Origin: Pithys albifrons albifrons
Lineage: Eukaryota > Chordata > Aves > Passeriformes > Thamnophilidae
Direction: 5' to 3'
Length of the DNA: 64,000 nucleotides
Assembly: GCF_047495875.1 (NCBI RefSeq)
Contig: NC_092458.1
Coordinates: 107,572,227-107,636,226, forward strand
Below are positions 38,341 through 51,558 of this stretch, piece by piece (the first letter of the stretch is position 1; the number at the start of each line of letters is the position of its first letter). The notes beneath the pieces are model-generated. The model was not told where the DNA came from. It did no database searches and worked only from the letters and a program-made list of their open reading frames with translations. A program made the translations under genes and the position numbers.

Positions 38341-41300
38341 ATCCTGATGCAAATTTAAAGCCAGTTTTCCTTTCTATCATTCTGGTCTGTGAGATATCAA
38401 ACAGTGTGAAATTGGGGTAAAACTGAATGAAATCGAAGCCCAGCTCAATAATCCTTCTTCTAATTTAAAATGAAACCTTGAGAGTTACTCACTTGAATAG
38501 ATGTTTACCAGAAAGCTGGTCTAGTTCCCATTTTCTGTAGATTTGTTATGCTGTGCAGCTATTGCAAGTGATTTCCTCTAGACCAAGTTCTGCAGCTTGT
38601 TTACGAGATGGGCATGTAAGATACTGCTTTACTAAACTCGAGGCATATGGCATTTACTGCTTCTTCCCCAAGGAAACATATTATTGAGTCATGAAAGCAA
38701 AAGGTATTGTGTTTGGCAAAATTTATCCCTGACAAATACCTGCAGGCTGTTGTTCACTTAATTTCTTTTCTTAATTTGCAGGTCATCCTTTTACTAGTGG
38801 AGGAAATTTTTTTCTCAAATTCTGTCATTAGACATAAATAAAATTTTCTGTTGTTGTTTCAAAGATGGTTTCACATCCAGCTGCAGGAATCATTTATACA
38901 AAATAATCACATTCCCAGAGTTTTAGGCAAATTCAGTATGCAGTTTGGAAAGGATGGTTAATGCCAAAGTTGAGCCTTTTTTCTTGAAGAGCTAGTTGTG
39001 CATTTGGACTTGTAAGTTCCATCCTAGATCTGCTTGGATTCAGGCAGGGAGTGTTTATATTGGTCACCTTCTGGAACCATTCTAGGCACAGACTTTGTTT
39101 CATTTAGTCCACAAGTGTCCGCAAGGAATCTCTCCCTCTTTAGTTATTTAATTCCTCCTCTATGCAGAGCTTTCTAGAGTCCTTGATTCTGGGCTGGCAT
39201 ATTCTCTGCCCTACTTTTCATGGTTTCTTGAAATATTACTTAAAACTAGTAGGTTTCGAGACATGGAAAGGGATGTATGAAAAACACAACCTCATGTTTC
39301 TTGTACGAGATATTCTTCTGCTTTTGTGATTTTTTTATACTAAAATAATTTTTAAATACAAGGATATAGCCTATTGTGAGTAGGATAATTTGAGCCAAAG
39401 ATCCATTTGCTAAGACTGTAACTTATTTCCATAAATATTACTTATTGGGTCCTAAACTCAATGAGTGCCTCAGGCCTCTATCTTTGCTTGGACAACAGCT
39501 CTTTTGTCTCTGCTTCCTTCTTATGGATTTGAAAAGTCCTACAATACCAGCTAAGAGAATGACAGCATCATGCTCTAGCATATAACCTCCAGATAAGTAC
39601 TTTTTTGAATCAGGAAAGTGTCTCAAATATTTTATTTGGATAGCATGATTTATTGCAATAGCACCTTTTATAAATAATATCTTTGTAAAGATATAGGTAA
39701 AATTAATAAACACATAGATATCAGCCATAAGATGTTTATCTATATCTAAATCAGGAAACTGAGCAAAGACAACTGAGGTCTGAGTCTATTCTGTTATTAA
39801 CACATTGAGGCAATCATGACCCAGTACACTTGAAAAATTCAGTGCAAGGAGTAGGAATGGCATCCCAACTCTTCCATTAATATGTGTGCTGGTGCACTCG
39901 TGACATTCTTTCCCTTGCCTCCAAAAGGTGATGCATCCTTCTGTGTTGTTCTTCTGATGTTGTATTTGACGTTATGCAAAAAACCTTTTCACCTTTGAGT
40001 GATCGTTTTCACTCTGGCCAAAGAAATAATTGATTTGTATTATTGGTAAAATTGAGTAAAAGGGAAATGCAGCAGTAATCTTTCCCCTCTTACAAGGAAA
40101 TGGCATTATAGCTGTACACCTCTTCAGTCTAGTATTGCCAACCTACTGCCTCCCTCACTCTGCCTGCAAATGTCAGCCATTCTGTCATATAAGGTCAAAA
40201 TCTAGCCTGAAAACAATAGCAGTCTCAACAGCCCACAAGGACTCAAGGCTCATGAACTTACACTAGGCACTAGTATGATAAGGAAAGTGCCATTGCTGGA
40301 ATCCAGTACTATTGTACCTTCACACGGCAAGTAAATGTGTGTGTGAAACTGCATGTTTTCAGACAAGATTGAAATGAGCTTGAGTTTTATCACTGACCTG
40401 TGCAAAAGTATCTTATGCACAAGGGAAGGAATGAAAACACTACCGAAAATTTAATAATTTTCTTTGCACTCTTCCTACTTTTGTTTTTCCATGCCCTATC
40501 CCAATGCCTTTAATGTGTCACAGTGGGAAACAGTGGGATATCATCTTCCTAAACAATCATAAGTGTTGATCTGGTTAATCTTTGTCCAATCAGAATAGCT
40601 TTTATACCATTCAGTTGATGTAATTTTCACTTACACTTCTCTCTGACTATGAATAAAATATATATGTGAGGGCTTTTTCTCAAATTGTTCTAAAACAATG
40701 CTATTTTGTCTGAATGTGCTCCCTAACCTTGCCAGCTTTAAGACACACTGCCCTAAGCAGTTGTCCTTTATCCAGTCTCTGATATCCTGAAATGTCTGTC
40801 AGATCTGGAGATGTGGTTTGGGGGAACAGCTCCAAAATCAGCAGAAAAGACAGAGCAGTGAGCAACCAAAGGAAGCCATTGCAACTCCTCTTCCTCCACA
40901 TCCTTCTCAGCACATGTATGTCTGACATCCTTGAAGTCACAGCCAGTACTGAGATGTGGCAGTCATGTGACAACTTTGCAAACATTGTCGTGGCATGTGT
41001 TTTATCCTAAATGATTCTTCAGTCCGTTTTGAGGTTCCTGTATTGATATTTTACTTGAAACATACTGAATATAATCTGAGGCTGATATGATTGGGGTTTC
41101 TCATTGCCTCACTTTATGCTAAAGGTCTGGACACTGAAATATTTTTACTTATTATTGCTATATGAGAGTAGCATTGATATAAGTATTTTTTATTGCTATA
41201 ACACAAGAAAAAGAAAATATATACGGACCAGTAGCTAATCTTAACATTATGGTTTTAAAACTTTCTACAGTTTTTATCAGACTTTCAATATTTAAAAGCT

Positions 41301-42840
41301 ATTATGTAGTCCACTGTTTACTAAATGGCTTTTTATTTTACTGGTGTATAATATCAGCATCTTATCAATATGTGGGGTTTTTCTTAATCAAAAAGGCCAA
41401 AAAAGTGTCATTTTTTTCTTATTTCTAAAAGAGTTTTTGCCCAGAATAATGTTACACCTGCTGTTAAAAATGCAGCTTTTACTCATGGTTTATTTTTTAG
41501 TTTTCAATGGCCAGAATTATTTATGGAAGTAACATGGGGGAGGTTTTTATGTCCCTCCTTAGGTTTCTTGTCAGTCTGTGGTCATGTTCCCTGGAGGTCT
41601 CGTCCATTGTGTCTTCACATCATTTTCCTTATACCTCTCTGATCCATGTTTACATAAATTGTACTTTGAAAACCAAAATGTTTTCTTGTACAATAACAGA
41701 GTTCCTCTGTCTAAGAATGCCAAAGAGCCTGTTTTTCTGTTGCTGAATATTATCACAATGTCAATCCCCTTCCTCCTCCTTTCTCCAGCTACACAACTTA
41801 AATTTTCAGGCTTTGTTGCCTTAATCACAAGGGAACCTTTTCCTTCCCTTTCTCCCCTTATAATGACTGTTTTTGTCTGTGTTCAGGTTGCAGCCTCATT
41901 GCAACTACACACAGGAGCAGTGGCAGCTGTGACAGGCACCTCTTTGAAGCCTGGGAAGCAAATACATCTAATGAAAGGGCTTGAATTCCCTCTCTAAAGG
42001 TGTTTGTGGATCAATTCCAACAATTTCATACCTTTCCCATCCCTGTGCTACCCAGTGTTTCTCTTAAGCTTAGTTTGACTTAGTTGCAGGACTTCCCCTC
42101 CTCAGGAGATCTGGCTCATGCAGAGGTCAAAGGCAACCTTTAAGAGAGGAATGCTCCAGCCCTTCTGTGCGTGTTGTTTGATTTTCAACAGACTTCAAAC
42201 ACAACCTCCCTGGAACAGCACCTGCTTTCTAGCGAGTGCCCTAACATCAGTCCTTTCCCGGATAATGGGACAGGCAATCACAAGTTTGCTGGCCTAGCTA
42301 AATTACAATTGCCGATTTTCTTGGTTTAGTTTTGTTTTCTTTTGTTTTTCCTTTTGTGAGCATTAAATTTCTTTTAATGAGGGACGTATATGTGTTAAGG
42401 GTCTAAAAACACTGACTCCACAATTGCCAGTGACTTGTTTGTAAACAGGATGTCTTGTGTAGTTCTATCTAGTTCTTATCATTGCATAATTAAAGTTCAT
42501 CAAAATAAAGAGCCCTTAGGTCCCACCACATTTCAGTCCACTTGTTCATTGCTTTTGGCTGCTGGTTCAGTCTGATGGACAGCAAAAGCTGCAAGAAGCC
42601 TTGGACCTGTTTGTAGCCAGGTTTCTGATCCTTTCAAGGCTTTCATAAGTTTAATTATCTCTTTCTAGCTCAGAGTGGCAGCTCAGCCTATAATTATTCA
42701 TGCAACCAATCTCTTCTTGAGGGGTGGGAATTACTATCCTCATTTGGAAAATGAGAAATTGAGGTCACATTAAGCACTTTGTGTAAGGTAGCAAAGAAAA
42801 GAGGCAAGTGAAGAGAAAAGCCAAAGAGAAAGCACACTTC

Positions 42841-42872
42841 TTAAATTATTCTGGATTTAAATTATTCTGGAT
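42841..42872 (+). repeat. 16-bp perfect tandem duplication
   Basis: The unit TTAAATTATTCTGGAT occurs twice with no gap and no mismatch. Identity of the copies suggests a recent event such as replication slippage. Confidence 0.95.
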
Positions 42873-45800
42873 TTTGCAATAGTGTATAAACTACAGCTAC
42901 ATCCTGTCTGCCATGCCTGAAGTGTGAGCTTCATATGATTTGATGGGTTTCTCTTTTTTATTTGTGGTCATAAGGAAAATAATATTTAAAATTACATCTA
43001 CTCTTCATTCTCTTGCTGTCTTGTATAATGAGGTATAAAATTATCAAGCATCTTTTTTGTTTAATGCTTAATTATCATTACTCATTGCAAGAATTGCAAA
43101 CCTTTGCCCTTCTTTTCTCAGATTATTTTTTCCATGTGGTTTTCTATTCTAGAGATTTGTGAAATGTTTTTCACTCAGTATCCCTAGTGCATCCCTGAGA
43201 TTACTGCAATTATCCTCATTTTCTACATGTGTAGTGTGTGTGTTTGTGTGTATAAATATTAAGTGAAAATATTTTCATGTTCACCTTTGAGAAATTAACT
43301 GTCACCCTGAAAAGAGGGTTATTTTAAGATCAGAATCTCTTGGCATTCATTCCTGGTTTTCTAAAAAGAGATAATAAAAATAATTATCCAGCTGCATGCA
43401 GAGTGCCAGCACAAGCTCCACGGAGAGAGTTTTATCCAGAAGTGCACTTTTGTTACATACTTATTGCAGTTGATTTTATCAATTTTACTAATACACTCAG
43501 TTAATTCCAGAGTTAAATACTTTCATTTTCTCTTAACTAACTTTAATTTATCATAATGGTGGGTATTTAGGCAAACCTGCTCCATTGTATTTATTGAGAC
43601 GGAACCCACAAGGTGTAAATAAGGAATGGGATGCCAAAGGGGAGAGAAACTAAAAGTGTAGGTTGCAATGTCCAAAAAAGAAACACACTTCCTGAGGACT
43701 AAATGAGCGATTTTTAGAGTTTTACTGCTGCCTGAAACATCTTTGGTAGAATAATATACTTGACACAAGACAAGGAAATGCATTTTTACTGAAATAGATG
43801 AAGTCATCTTATGAATCTGGGAGAAAACTCGGTCAAGGGAAGCAGCAGCAAAGGCTGTGCCTCAGCTTCTCAGTGGGGTAAATATAGTAAATCATTTCCT
43901 AGCAGAGTCAAACAGGAACACCGACCTGTGAACAAAAGAACAGGGTTTTTTCCCCTGAACTAGATTGCTTTCTCAATGAGGTCTTATTCAAGCTGTAAAT
44001 CCAAGTGAAAATTACTTCTGGTGAACTTGGCAAATTCTTTTATATTATGAGGATTGCTTCAGCCTTTTCTAGAACTTGGGAGAAAGATGTAACTTCTCAA
44101 ATTTGATCTACCGCTAAGGAACACAAAAATATTAGTGCCCTGGTCCTCAAAAAGTAATGCAAAAAGCAAAATAGTTTAAGGTATAGTTGCTGTTCAGTTA
44201 AAATACAATTAAAGCAAGCTCCTAATTATGTAGATACAGAGTCTGAAGTGTGTATTTCAGTCAATTTGTATCAAAACCTTTATATAGGCTTGCAGTGATG
44301 GAAAATGTATCCTGAAGTTCAGAAAAGGATACAAGTGTAATAAATCCTATTCATTCTACTATGTGAAGCCTTTACCATATAAGTGCAATTAAAAATTCTG
44401 AATTCATTTGTATTGAACCAGTTTTCTGGAGCTAAGTGGAACCTGTAAGTAGCAATTGGATTACTTCTGCATTAATTGAACAAAAAACTTTATCTTTCAA
44501 AATGGATTTCTGTTTCATTCATAGGGATGTAGGATGAGGAAATCAGGTTCCCCAGAATACACAGATCTTTTATATATTCATTCTGTATTTCTTGTCTTTA
44601 GCCTGGGAAGCCAGGCCACATATTATATAGAGAAAACATGCTAGCTTGAAAAGCTTTAGAGACTTTTAAAACCTCTATATCAGGCCTTGGACATATTTTT
44701 ATGTTCTTTTATAGTCAGATGCATGCTTGAGGCAATCCAAATAGATAAGCATTAAAGTGTATGTCATGACATATTGGATATCATGGCAGTGATACGGAGA
44801 GTGTGCACCAGGGTAGTGTAGCCTTGGACAAAGCACATTGTAAATATATTTTGCATGTTTATAGACTTCAATTCTGAAAACATGCAGAAAAGGATTGTCA
44901 CATCTACCTCTTTTCACAAATGATTATCTCTATCTGTATAAAGTGACTGGGAAATGGGTTAGTAGCAGAAAGGGAGTCCTATCACCCCAGAATGAACAGT
45001 TTCTCAGGGGTCACACAATGAATCTATTCGTAATCTAGTGTTCATTTAAAATGACTTTTATAAATTTTCTCTTCCTAGACATTCACACCTTGCTGCTTTA
45101 TAAACCTTAGGAACTGGCTTGCATTTATTGCAAGATGAGATAATTCCCAACTCTCTAAAGCCATTTTTCTTTTATGGCCTTCTAATACAATATCAATGTA
45201 AATGATAAAAAGCAGAATTTTTTAAATGTACATGGAAGAAAACATTAACTAAAGATTTTAGATTGCTTCATTGATGAAATCTGTTACTTAAGTCAGAAAA
45301 ACAACTAAAGTATATGATTAACACCTAATAATGCCAGTTTGATCTACACTTTTCAGAAGGATTTCACTTAAAATAGTCTTAGCTGATTAAGGTAGGGTAT
45401 AAAGCTGCTGCTCCAAAAAACCATCCAACATGAACAAACCAGATAGAGCTGTCATAGCAATCAATTCTATTTTGAGCCTAAAATTTCCTTTTCCATTTCC
45501 TTTGTGGTATATAAAATGTAAGCCATCTGAATTTCGTTCTAGAGAGAAAAATGGGAGCACCATTTAAATTGCAATAATCTGTTGCGATTTTTTTTTGCAT
45601 TTAATAATTTAAATGGCATATGCTTATACACCATCAAACTTTGCCACTTAATAAGATATGTCTCTTCTCTAGACTAAGAGACTTGTTTCAAGACTACAAA
45701 GGGGAAAAAGAAAGTGGAGGTTTAGAATGATCAGACAGAAAATGCTAACATAATTTAAATGCAAGTAGCTTCTTTACAATTTGCAATGTTTTAAAGTCCC

Positions 45801-47380
45801 AAGGATGTTTCTTGAATTTTTCATCTATTAGTGCAAGTATTTCAGTGTTTCAAAATTGCCTTAAAACCTCCATATTTTCCTTAAGTTTTCCTGTGTCAGA
45901 AGTTTTAACAGAGTCTCTGAATGACTTTTGTCCAACAGGGAGTAACTGAATCTGCTATTAAGACAATTATGCTATTTCTATGCATAGCACAGGCACTGAT
46001 TTGAGATGCTCTAACATTGATTTTTTTCTTCTTTTTGTGAAAAAATACCATTTTAAAAATCCTTTTTATGATTCTGCTTTAGAATCTCTACCTTTCTTAG
46101 TTATAAGATTTAAAAATACATATGAGAAGTATGTACTTTATATATGTAGGACCCATATCCTCTGTACTGTCTTGTTCCTACTGAGAAAACCACATTTCAT
46201 CCTTCATCTGTTTTGTCTGGATCTTTGGGACACTGTGCTTTGCTTAGACTGGATTTCATAGGAACTGTCACTAAATTCTTCAGTCTACTCATCAAACTGA
46301 TTACTCTCATGAAATTAAAATGATGGAATTTGAGACTGAGATAGATGGGTCTCATGTCTTTGTATAAAACTAGAAGCATAATACAAAAATGCAAATAAAA
46401 GTTTAAATTATTGTTTGAAAGCTCTATTTATGGCATAGCAACATAATCTCTGCACATGATGTCTAATTATACGTTTAAGCCACAAGAAAATAAATTTGAG
46501 AAAGACTTAGTGACAGCATTTTCTATCTAAAATAGGAAATAACTATTTTGCTTCATCCACATTCTGGCTTAACTTTCAGTGCCAAAGAGTACCTTTTCTA
46601 TTTCTATGTCTTGAGCTCAGAAATAGATGTTGCCATTATATCCCCAGAAATACAATTTTTAAATATAACTACCACATGAGATATGACTGACAAGTCTGGA
46701 CCCTGTGTAGTTTTAAATTCAGTTCTTTTCCCCTTAAGATTGAAATTATACATGTTTCTTAAATGGTATTAACAGTATTTTTTTGTCTCCTCTATAGAAA
46801 ACCTACATGAAGGCAATGATACCACCATACTATGAATATTCACTTCATCTAACTTATTGCCTTCCAACATTAGAATCACTGTTGTGAGGTAACTCCATTG
46901 AAAAGCAAAAAATAATGCTTAGGGATTCTGATTACATGATGATACAGATAAGTTGAGAAAAAAAAAGATTGGAAGTGCTAATAGATGGCTTTTCCATTTA
47001 AAAAATGTACGTTTTAAAACAGCAAATAACAGTGAATTGTAGCAAATATCTCTTCTTTTTTTTTTTTTTTGTAGAAATGTGCTTTTTCACTAGGTGTGAA
47101 AAGGCTTAACAATGTAACAGTACAAAATTCATATTCATACTCCCAGGTAATTAACATATTTATTATGCCTGTGTTTTTGCACAAATACAAAGGATATTGT
47201 GTCAAGGCTGGTTCATGGAGAGATTACAGAAGAGAAAAAATAAGATACCAAGCATTTTTTGCCCTGTGCTATCCTGCACAGTTCAAAGGTATACAACTCC
47301 AACATCTGATAGAAAAAACTGAGCATGGGGAAGAAGATCAAAACAGCCACATAATCAAAGTGCAGACAAAGCAGGAGCAG

Positions 47381-47405
47381 CTAATTGCTGCAGCACTGCA
47401 ATTAG
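47381..47405 (+). repeat. inverted repeat (8-bp stem)
   Basis: CTAATTGC and its exact complement GCAATTAG flank a 9-nt spacer that contains CTGCAG-like sequence. The arms are embedded in a stretch rich in GCAG. This is a small hairpin of unknown relevance. Confidence 0.6.
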
Positions 47406-48049
47406 TGGCAGCAGCATTGACTGTCCCTACCAGCCTCATCACACTTGGTGATGCAACCCCCCACACAACCAAGAGAGAGCCAGGGGGAAGAAGGCACAAA
47501 ACAAGCTTGTAGGAACCTCTGGTTCTTAGGGGATTGTTGGTGCTTCCTAAACAATTCTAGTTTGTTATTTTGGCACATCCACAGTAGGGTGTAAATGCTA
47601 AATGCAAATCTGGGTCTACAGCTGCTGGTTTTGTTTTGAAAGCTTTAGAGTGATGTTTCCATATGATATTTGCAGTTGAAAATGGCATTTCTTCAGACAT
47701 TTATTGCCACAGCCTTTACCTGTTGCAATGCTAAATATCACACTTCACCACCCAGGGAAAAGTGTATTTTTGTAGATAAATGTGGGTACTTATTCCCGCA
47801 ATTTAGATTGACCCTAAGGGGAGTCTTCTGGAAATGACCAGAGTTTCCAAGACAGATTTTTCACTTTACCCACTATAGGGAGTAGGTAACAATAGCCACA
47901 ACTTTTGGAAACAGGTGTCTGGATGTATCAGCTGTAATGTACCCAGAGGGACCATCCCAGGAGGTCTCCTCAACTATGTTTTCCCAGGGCAGCGTTTCAC
48001 TGACCTGTAACTCCTGGGCCCTGTGTGGGCACTGGGGGTAGCCAGAGTT

Positions 48050-48401
48050 GGAGGTTGCATGGTGACCTTATTGCAGCCTTCCAGTACCCACACAGAGGCT
48101 ACAAGAAGGATGGAGAGGGACATTTTACAAGGGAAGTTAGTGATAGGACAAGGGGGGATGACTTTAAACTGAAAGAGGACAGATTAGATATTAGGAAGAA
48201 ATTCTTCACTATGAGGATGATGAGGCACAGGCAAAGGTTGCCCAGAGAAAGCTGTGGATGCTTCATCCCTGGAAGTGTTCAAGGCCAGGCTGGATGGGGC
48301 TCTGAGCAACATGATCTAGTGGAAGATGTCTCTGCCTACAGCAGGGAGTTGGATCTAGATGATCTTGAAGGTCCCTTCAAACCCAAATCATTCTATGATT
48401 T
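48050..48401 (+). mobile_element. CR1 LINE, 3' end fragment
   Basis: The copy runs in plus orientation, from the GACCTTATTGCAGCCTTCCAGTACC segment through GATGGAGAGGGAC, ATAGGACAAGGGG, TTAGGAAGAAATTCTTCAC, TGCCCAGAGAAAGC and TTCAAGGCCAGGCTGGATGG, to the tail ATCATTCTATGATT. These are the successive landmarks of the C-terminal ORF2 coding end and 3' UTR of avian CR1. About 350 bp survive, so it is 5'-truncated. A 136-codon open frame across it (48025-48435) includes CR1-derived residues but starts outside the element and has no intact reverse transcriptase domain, so it is not a functional gene. Confidence 0.97.
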
Positions 48402-51160
48402 GCAGTGGAGGGTTGGTCTCATTGAGTCCAAATAGCTCTGGTACAGCTCTGTGGTGTGCTGAGCACTGTCTACTGGTCCCTTCAAGAGCTATTGGACATA
48501 CAGAAATACATTTCTTCTATAGAAGCCTTTATATTTATATGTAAAGGATATGCCTCTGAAATGAATTATTCATTAGAAAATGGCAGCCTTAGGTTTCCAA
48601 ACGGACTTTGGGCACATGCTTCCCCTAGTCAGTAGTAAATAGTAGTGATTAAAAAAGCCCAACAGAATTACTAGCTCCTGCCTTCTGCAGCTTAAATATC
48701 TTTAGCCAATTCTTTGAAGAAATGAAAGCAATCCATGCCCCTCTTAGATTTTTATCCCTTCTGCCCCCATTGTGTTTTTGCATTCACTAGTAGCAGCAGT
48801 TAGGATCCAACTTGTAGGGGAGGAACAGCCTCACAATTCTGGCTCAGGTTAATCATGACACCAGCTCAGAAGTTAGTGTTGTACATGTTGAAGGCAGGAT
48901 CAGACTGAAGCAAACGTGATGTGCATGGGTAGGAGTTTGAAGGTCTTTTCTTGATCGGAACCTGCAGTCAGTTGGTGAGGCAAAATCACTTGTGACTGTG
49001 CTGTCACATGGACTACCTTGAGCATAGCCAATGCATGTCACAATTTTAAAAACAATAACAAAGGTACACCACTATTTGAAAAATGAAAATTACTTTTTTT
49101 GAGAAATATGACACTATTCATTTGGTGTGTTAAGGTAACAAAGCAGCAGTTCAAATCCATCATCCTTATAGCAGCATGATCCCTTTGGCAGAAAGCTCGG
49201 TTACACTGCAAGTATTTATTTATATAATAATGTTATTCTTGGACTACAGATATCAGTTCTGCTTCTGTATGTGGATAATCTCTTGAATCCTCCAAATTAA
49301 TCCAATGGCAGCAGCTGAGAGAACCATGGTACATCAAGGTTGCAATTGTTCTGAACAGCTTGTTTGTGTGACCCTTGACTTTTCCAAATGTGCCATTGCT
49401 ATGTCTGGCCATATTCCTCTTGAACATTACAGAGATTGTGTAGAATCTGTAGCTCTTAGAACTAGCTAGTAAAATCAATCCCATAGCTCTTCCCAGCAGC
49501 TCTCCAGAATATCTATATTTTAGTATAATGACCAATTTCTAATCTACTGCTTTTGTTATTTTCTTTGTTATTACTATGAGAGTTTAATTTCTTTTATTAC
49601 TTCACAGTTGGAGGCGCAAGATATGTATGTAATGTGAGCCACATAATGATTTTACATTGAAGAAAGGCTTTTTTTAAATATATGCTATCACAACAACTTT
49701 ACAGGTTTTTTTTTTAGACAGAAGGACAACGGAATATCTTTGCTGACTGAAAAGTGGCGTAGAATCCTCCTTAGAAGAACTTGTTAATACGTATTTTAGT
49801 TAATTACTTAAAGACTGAAGGGGAATGGAACAGAGATGTGTTCAAACTATATTATTGTTGATAGGATTTCTGCAGCATTCTTCATTTCACAGAAGAGAAG
49901 CCATGAGGCAAGGAGATTGTATCAAAGGCAGGAATAGACTGTGAGCATTCTGAGTTCCAGCAACGCACTCTATTTGCAAGACTGTCCTGTTTCAATAGAA
50001 GTATATTCATTGTCACAATCTCTGCAAGTATTCACACCTACCTGGTTGCTCCTCATACATTTTTCTTGAGTGAACATGCATTTTAACATTTTTCCTCATG
50101 TGTTCCCTAGCAAGTAGTGAAACATTTCTCTTTGCTATTTCTGACTTAAGAAAGTGATGATATCATTTGCTTAACAGATAAATATATGGACTGACCATTA
50201 TCTCAAAAGATGTTATACTGATTTTGTGTAAGGGTTGAATTGGCTAAATGACTAAGATTCTTTTACCTCTGATATGGGAGTTATAGGCAATGAAGAATCT
50301 TGAAAATAAAAAAGGAAAATAATTAATATTAAAATCTAGTAACAAATGTTTACTTCTTCCCTGTTATAAAATTAAATATTCACCCAAATAGACTAGGACT
50401 TACTATATGTTTATAATGAAAAAATATAAAACATTAATCTCAGACATTCAGCTGGATTGTGGAGAAGACACAGAAGGAGAGTTGCCTCTAGTCTGTAGAT
50501 ACTTTGGGAATTTGTAGGCCTATATAGCATCTTCCTCAGATGTTTTCACTACCCTAGTGAGGAGAACAATGCTCTTCACTCTTTATGTATTTATTCTTCA
50601 CTGATTAACTGCTGTAGAAATAAGAGTGACACTGAACATGTTCATTTAGAACAATTTCCCTGGAGCCTTTTGCTCTGTGCTTTGTATTCCCCAACTTTAC
50701 CTCCATCTGCAAGTACTTTCCTTGATGACCAACATATCCCTGCATGCAGTCTTGCCTTCACCGTAACCTTTCTTCTTTTCTGTAATGAAGTAGGTCATAA
50801 TTCAGCACAAGTAACTTCCTTTTTCTTGCCTTGATTCTTTTTGAGTTGTTCTGAACTTGCAAGAAAATTTCTGCTTTTCTAAATGAATTCAATTTAAATG
50901 TAGAGGGTTTGTGGGGAAAAAATAACTGTTAGTTAGTTAGTTAAAATAAATATATGTATTATTAATAAAAAGCCTTTAAATACAGGATACTAAGGTACTG
51001 GTTTTGTGAATGAATGAAAAATAGTGTGGGATGGGAGGATAGATAAATTTGCTTTTGATTATGGAAACCATAAAGACAAATTTTCATCTGTTTCTCATGG
51101 AAATAAAGAAAACTGGAATCAACTGCTAAAGCTGGGTAGGAAGAAGGTTGTCAGCCAGTT

Positions 51161-51230
51161 CTCCTTATTCAATGGTAGTTCCACTTTTCTATTTTTTTTC
51201 CTCCTTATTCAATGATAGTTCCACTTTTCT
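51161..51230 (+). repeat. 40-bp-period tandem duplication
   Basis: The 30-bp core beginning CTCCTTATTCAATG and ending TTCCACTTTTCT occurs at 51161-51190 and 51201-51230 with one A/G difference. A T-rich spacer separates the copies. The short word TTGTCAGCCA occurs on both sides, just before the first core (about 51148) and just after the second (about 51234), so the duplication may have extended further. Confidence 0.93.
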
Positions 51231-51530
51231 TTTTTGTCAGCCATAATGTAGTCAGTGAGCAAGTGGTTCTTTAATGCCCTTATTTTACTTAGCTAACATA
51301 GACGCTTATTAATTTTTCATCTATCACTGTGACATCCCTTAATAAGGTTAAAAATCCTTAAATAGACTTGATATAAATTTCATTGTTTATGTACAGATCA
51401 ATTTTATTACTAATAAAATACATTGTGAAGTTTCTGAAAGCTATACAACCATAGGAACTTGCAAGAATTTGATGTGCTTTGACTTTTATAAGTAAACTTT
51501 ATAGAAAGTGTGGGTAGTGTTATGGTTTGT

Positions 51531-51558
51531 GGCAAGCCCTTTCGCACAAGGGCATGCC
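51531..51558 (+). other. compact hairpin-forming inverted repeat
   Basis: GGCAAGCCCT and AGGGCATGCC are complementary over ten positions except one A-A mismatch, around an 8-nt loop (TTCGCACA). It stands out as a GC-rich stem in AT-rich surroundings. It is too short to be a typical miRNA precursor by itself and resembles no tRNA. Function is unknown. Confidence 0.6.

Larger units (their letters stand above)
38341..48049. other. AT-rich non-coding sequence
   Basis: No gene is recognised. Open frames of up to 139 codons (41578-41997) lack any motif I know. Landmarks are a 16-bp perfect tandem duplication at 42841, a T15 run at 47056-47070 and an 8-bp-stem inverted repeat at 47381-47405. The 0.7 kb before the CR1 at 48.05 kb is somewhat less AT-rich but does not match the CR1 body that would normally lie upstream. 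Confidence 0.55.

Noticed and set aside
47096..47512. 138-codon plus-strand open frame with a basic C-terminus
   Set aside because: No recognisable domain, and the start falls next to a poly-T tract in AT-rich DNA. No evidence that it is CR1-derived or a gene.
48025..48435. 136-codon plus-strand open frame
   Set aside because: Most of it is the CR1 3' end read in frame, including part of the untranslated tail. There is no intact reverse transcriptase.
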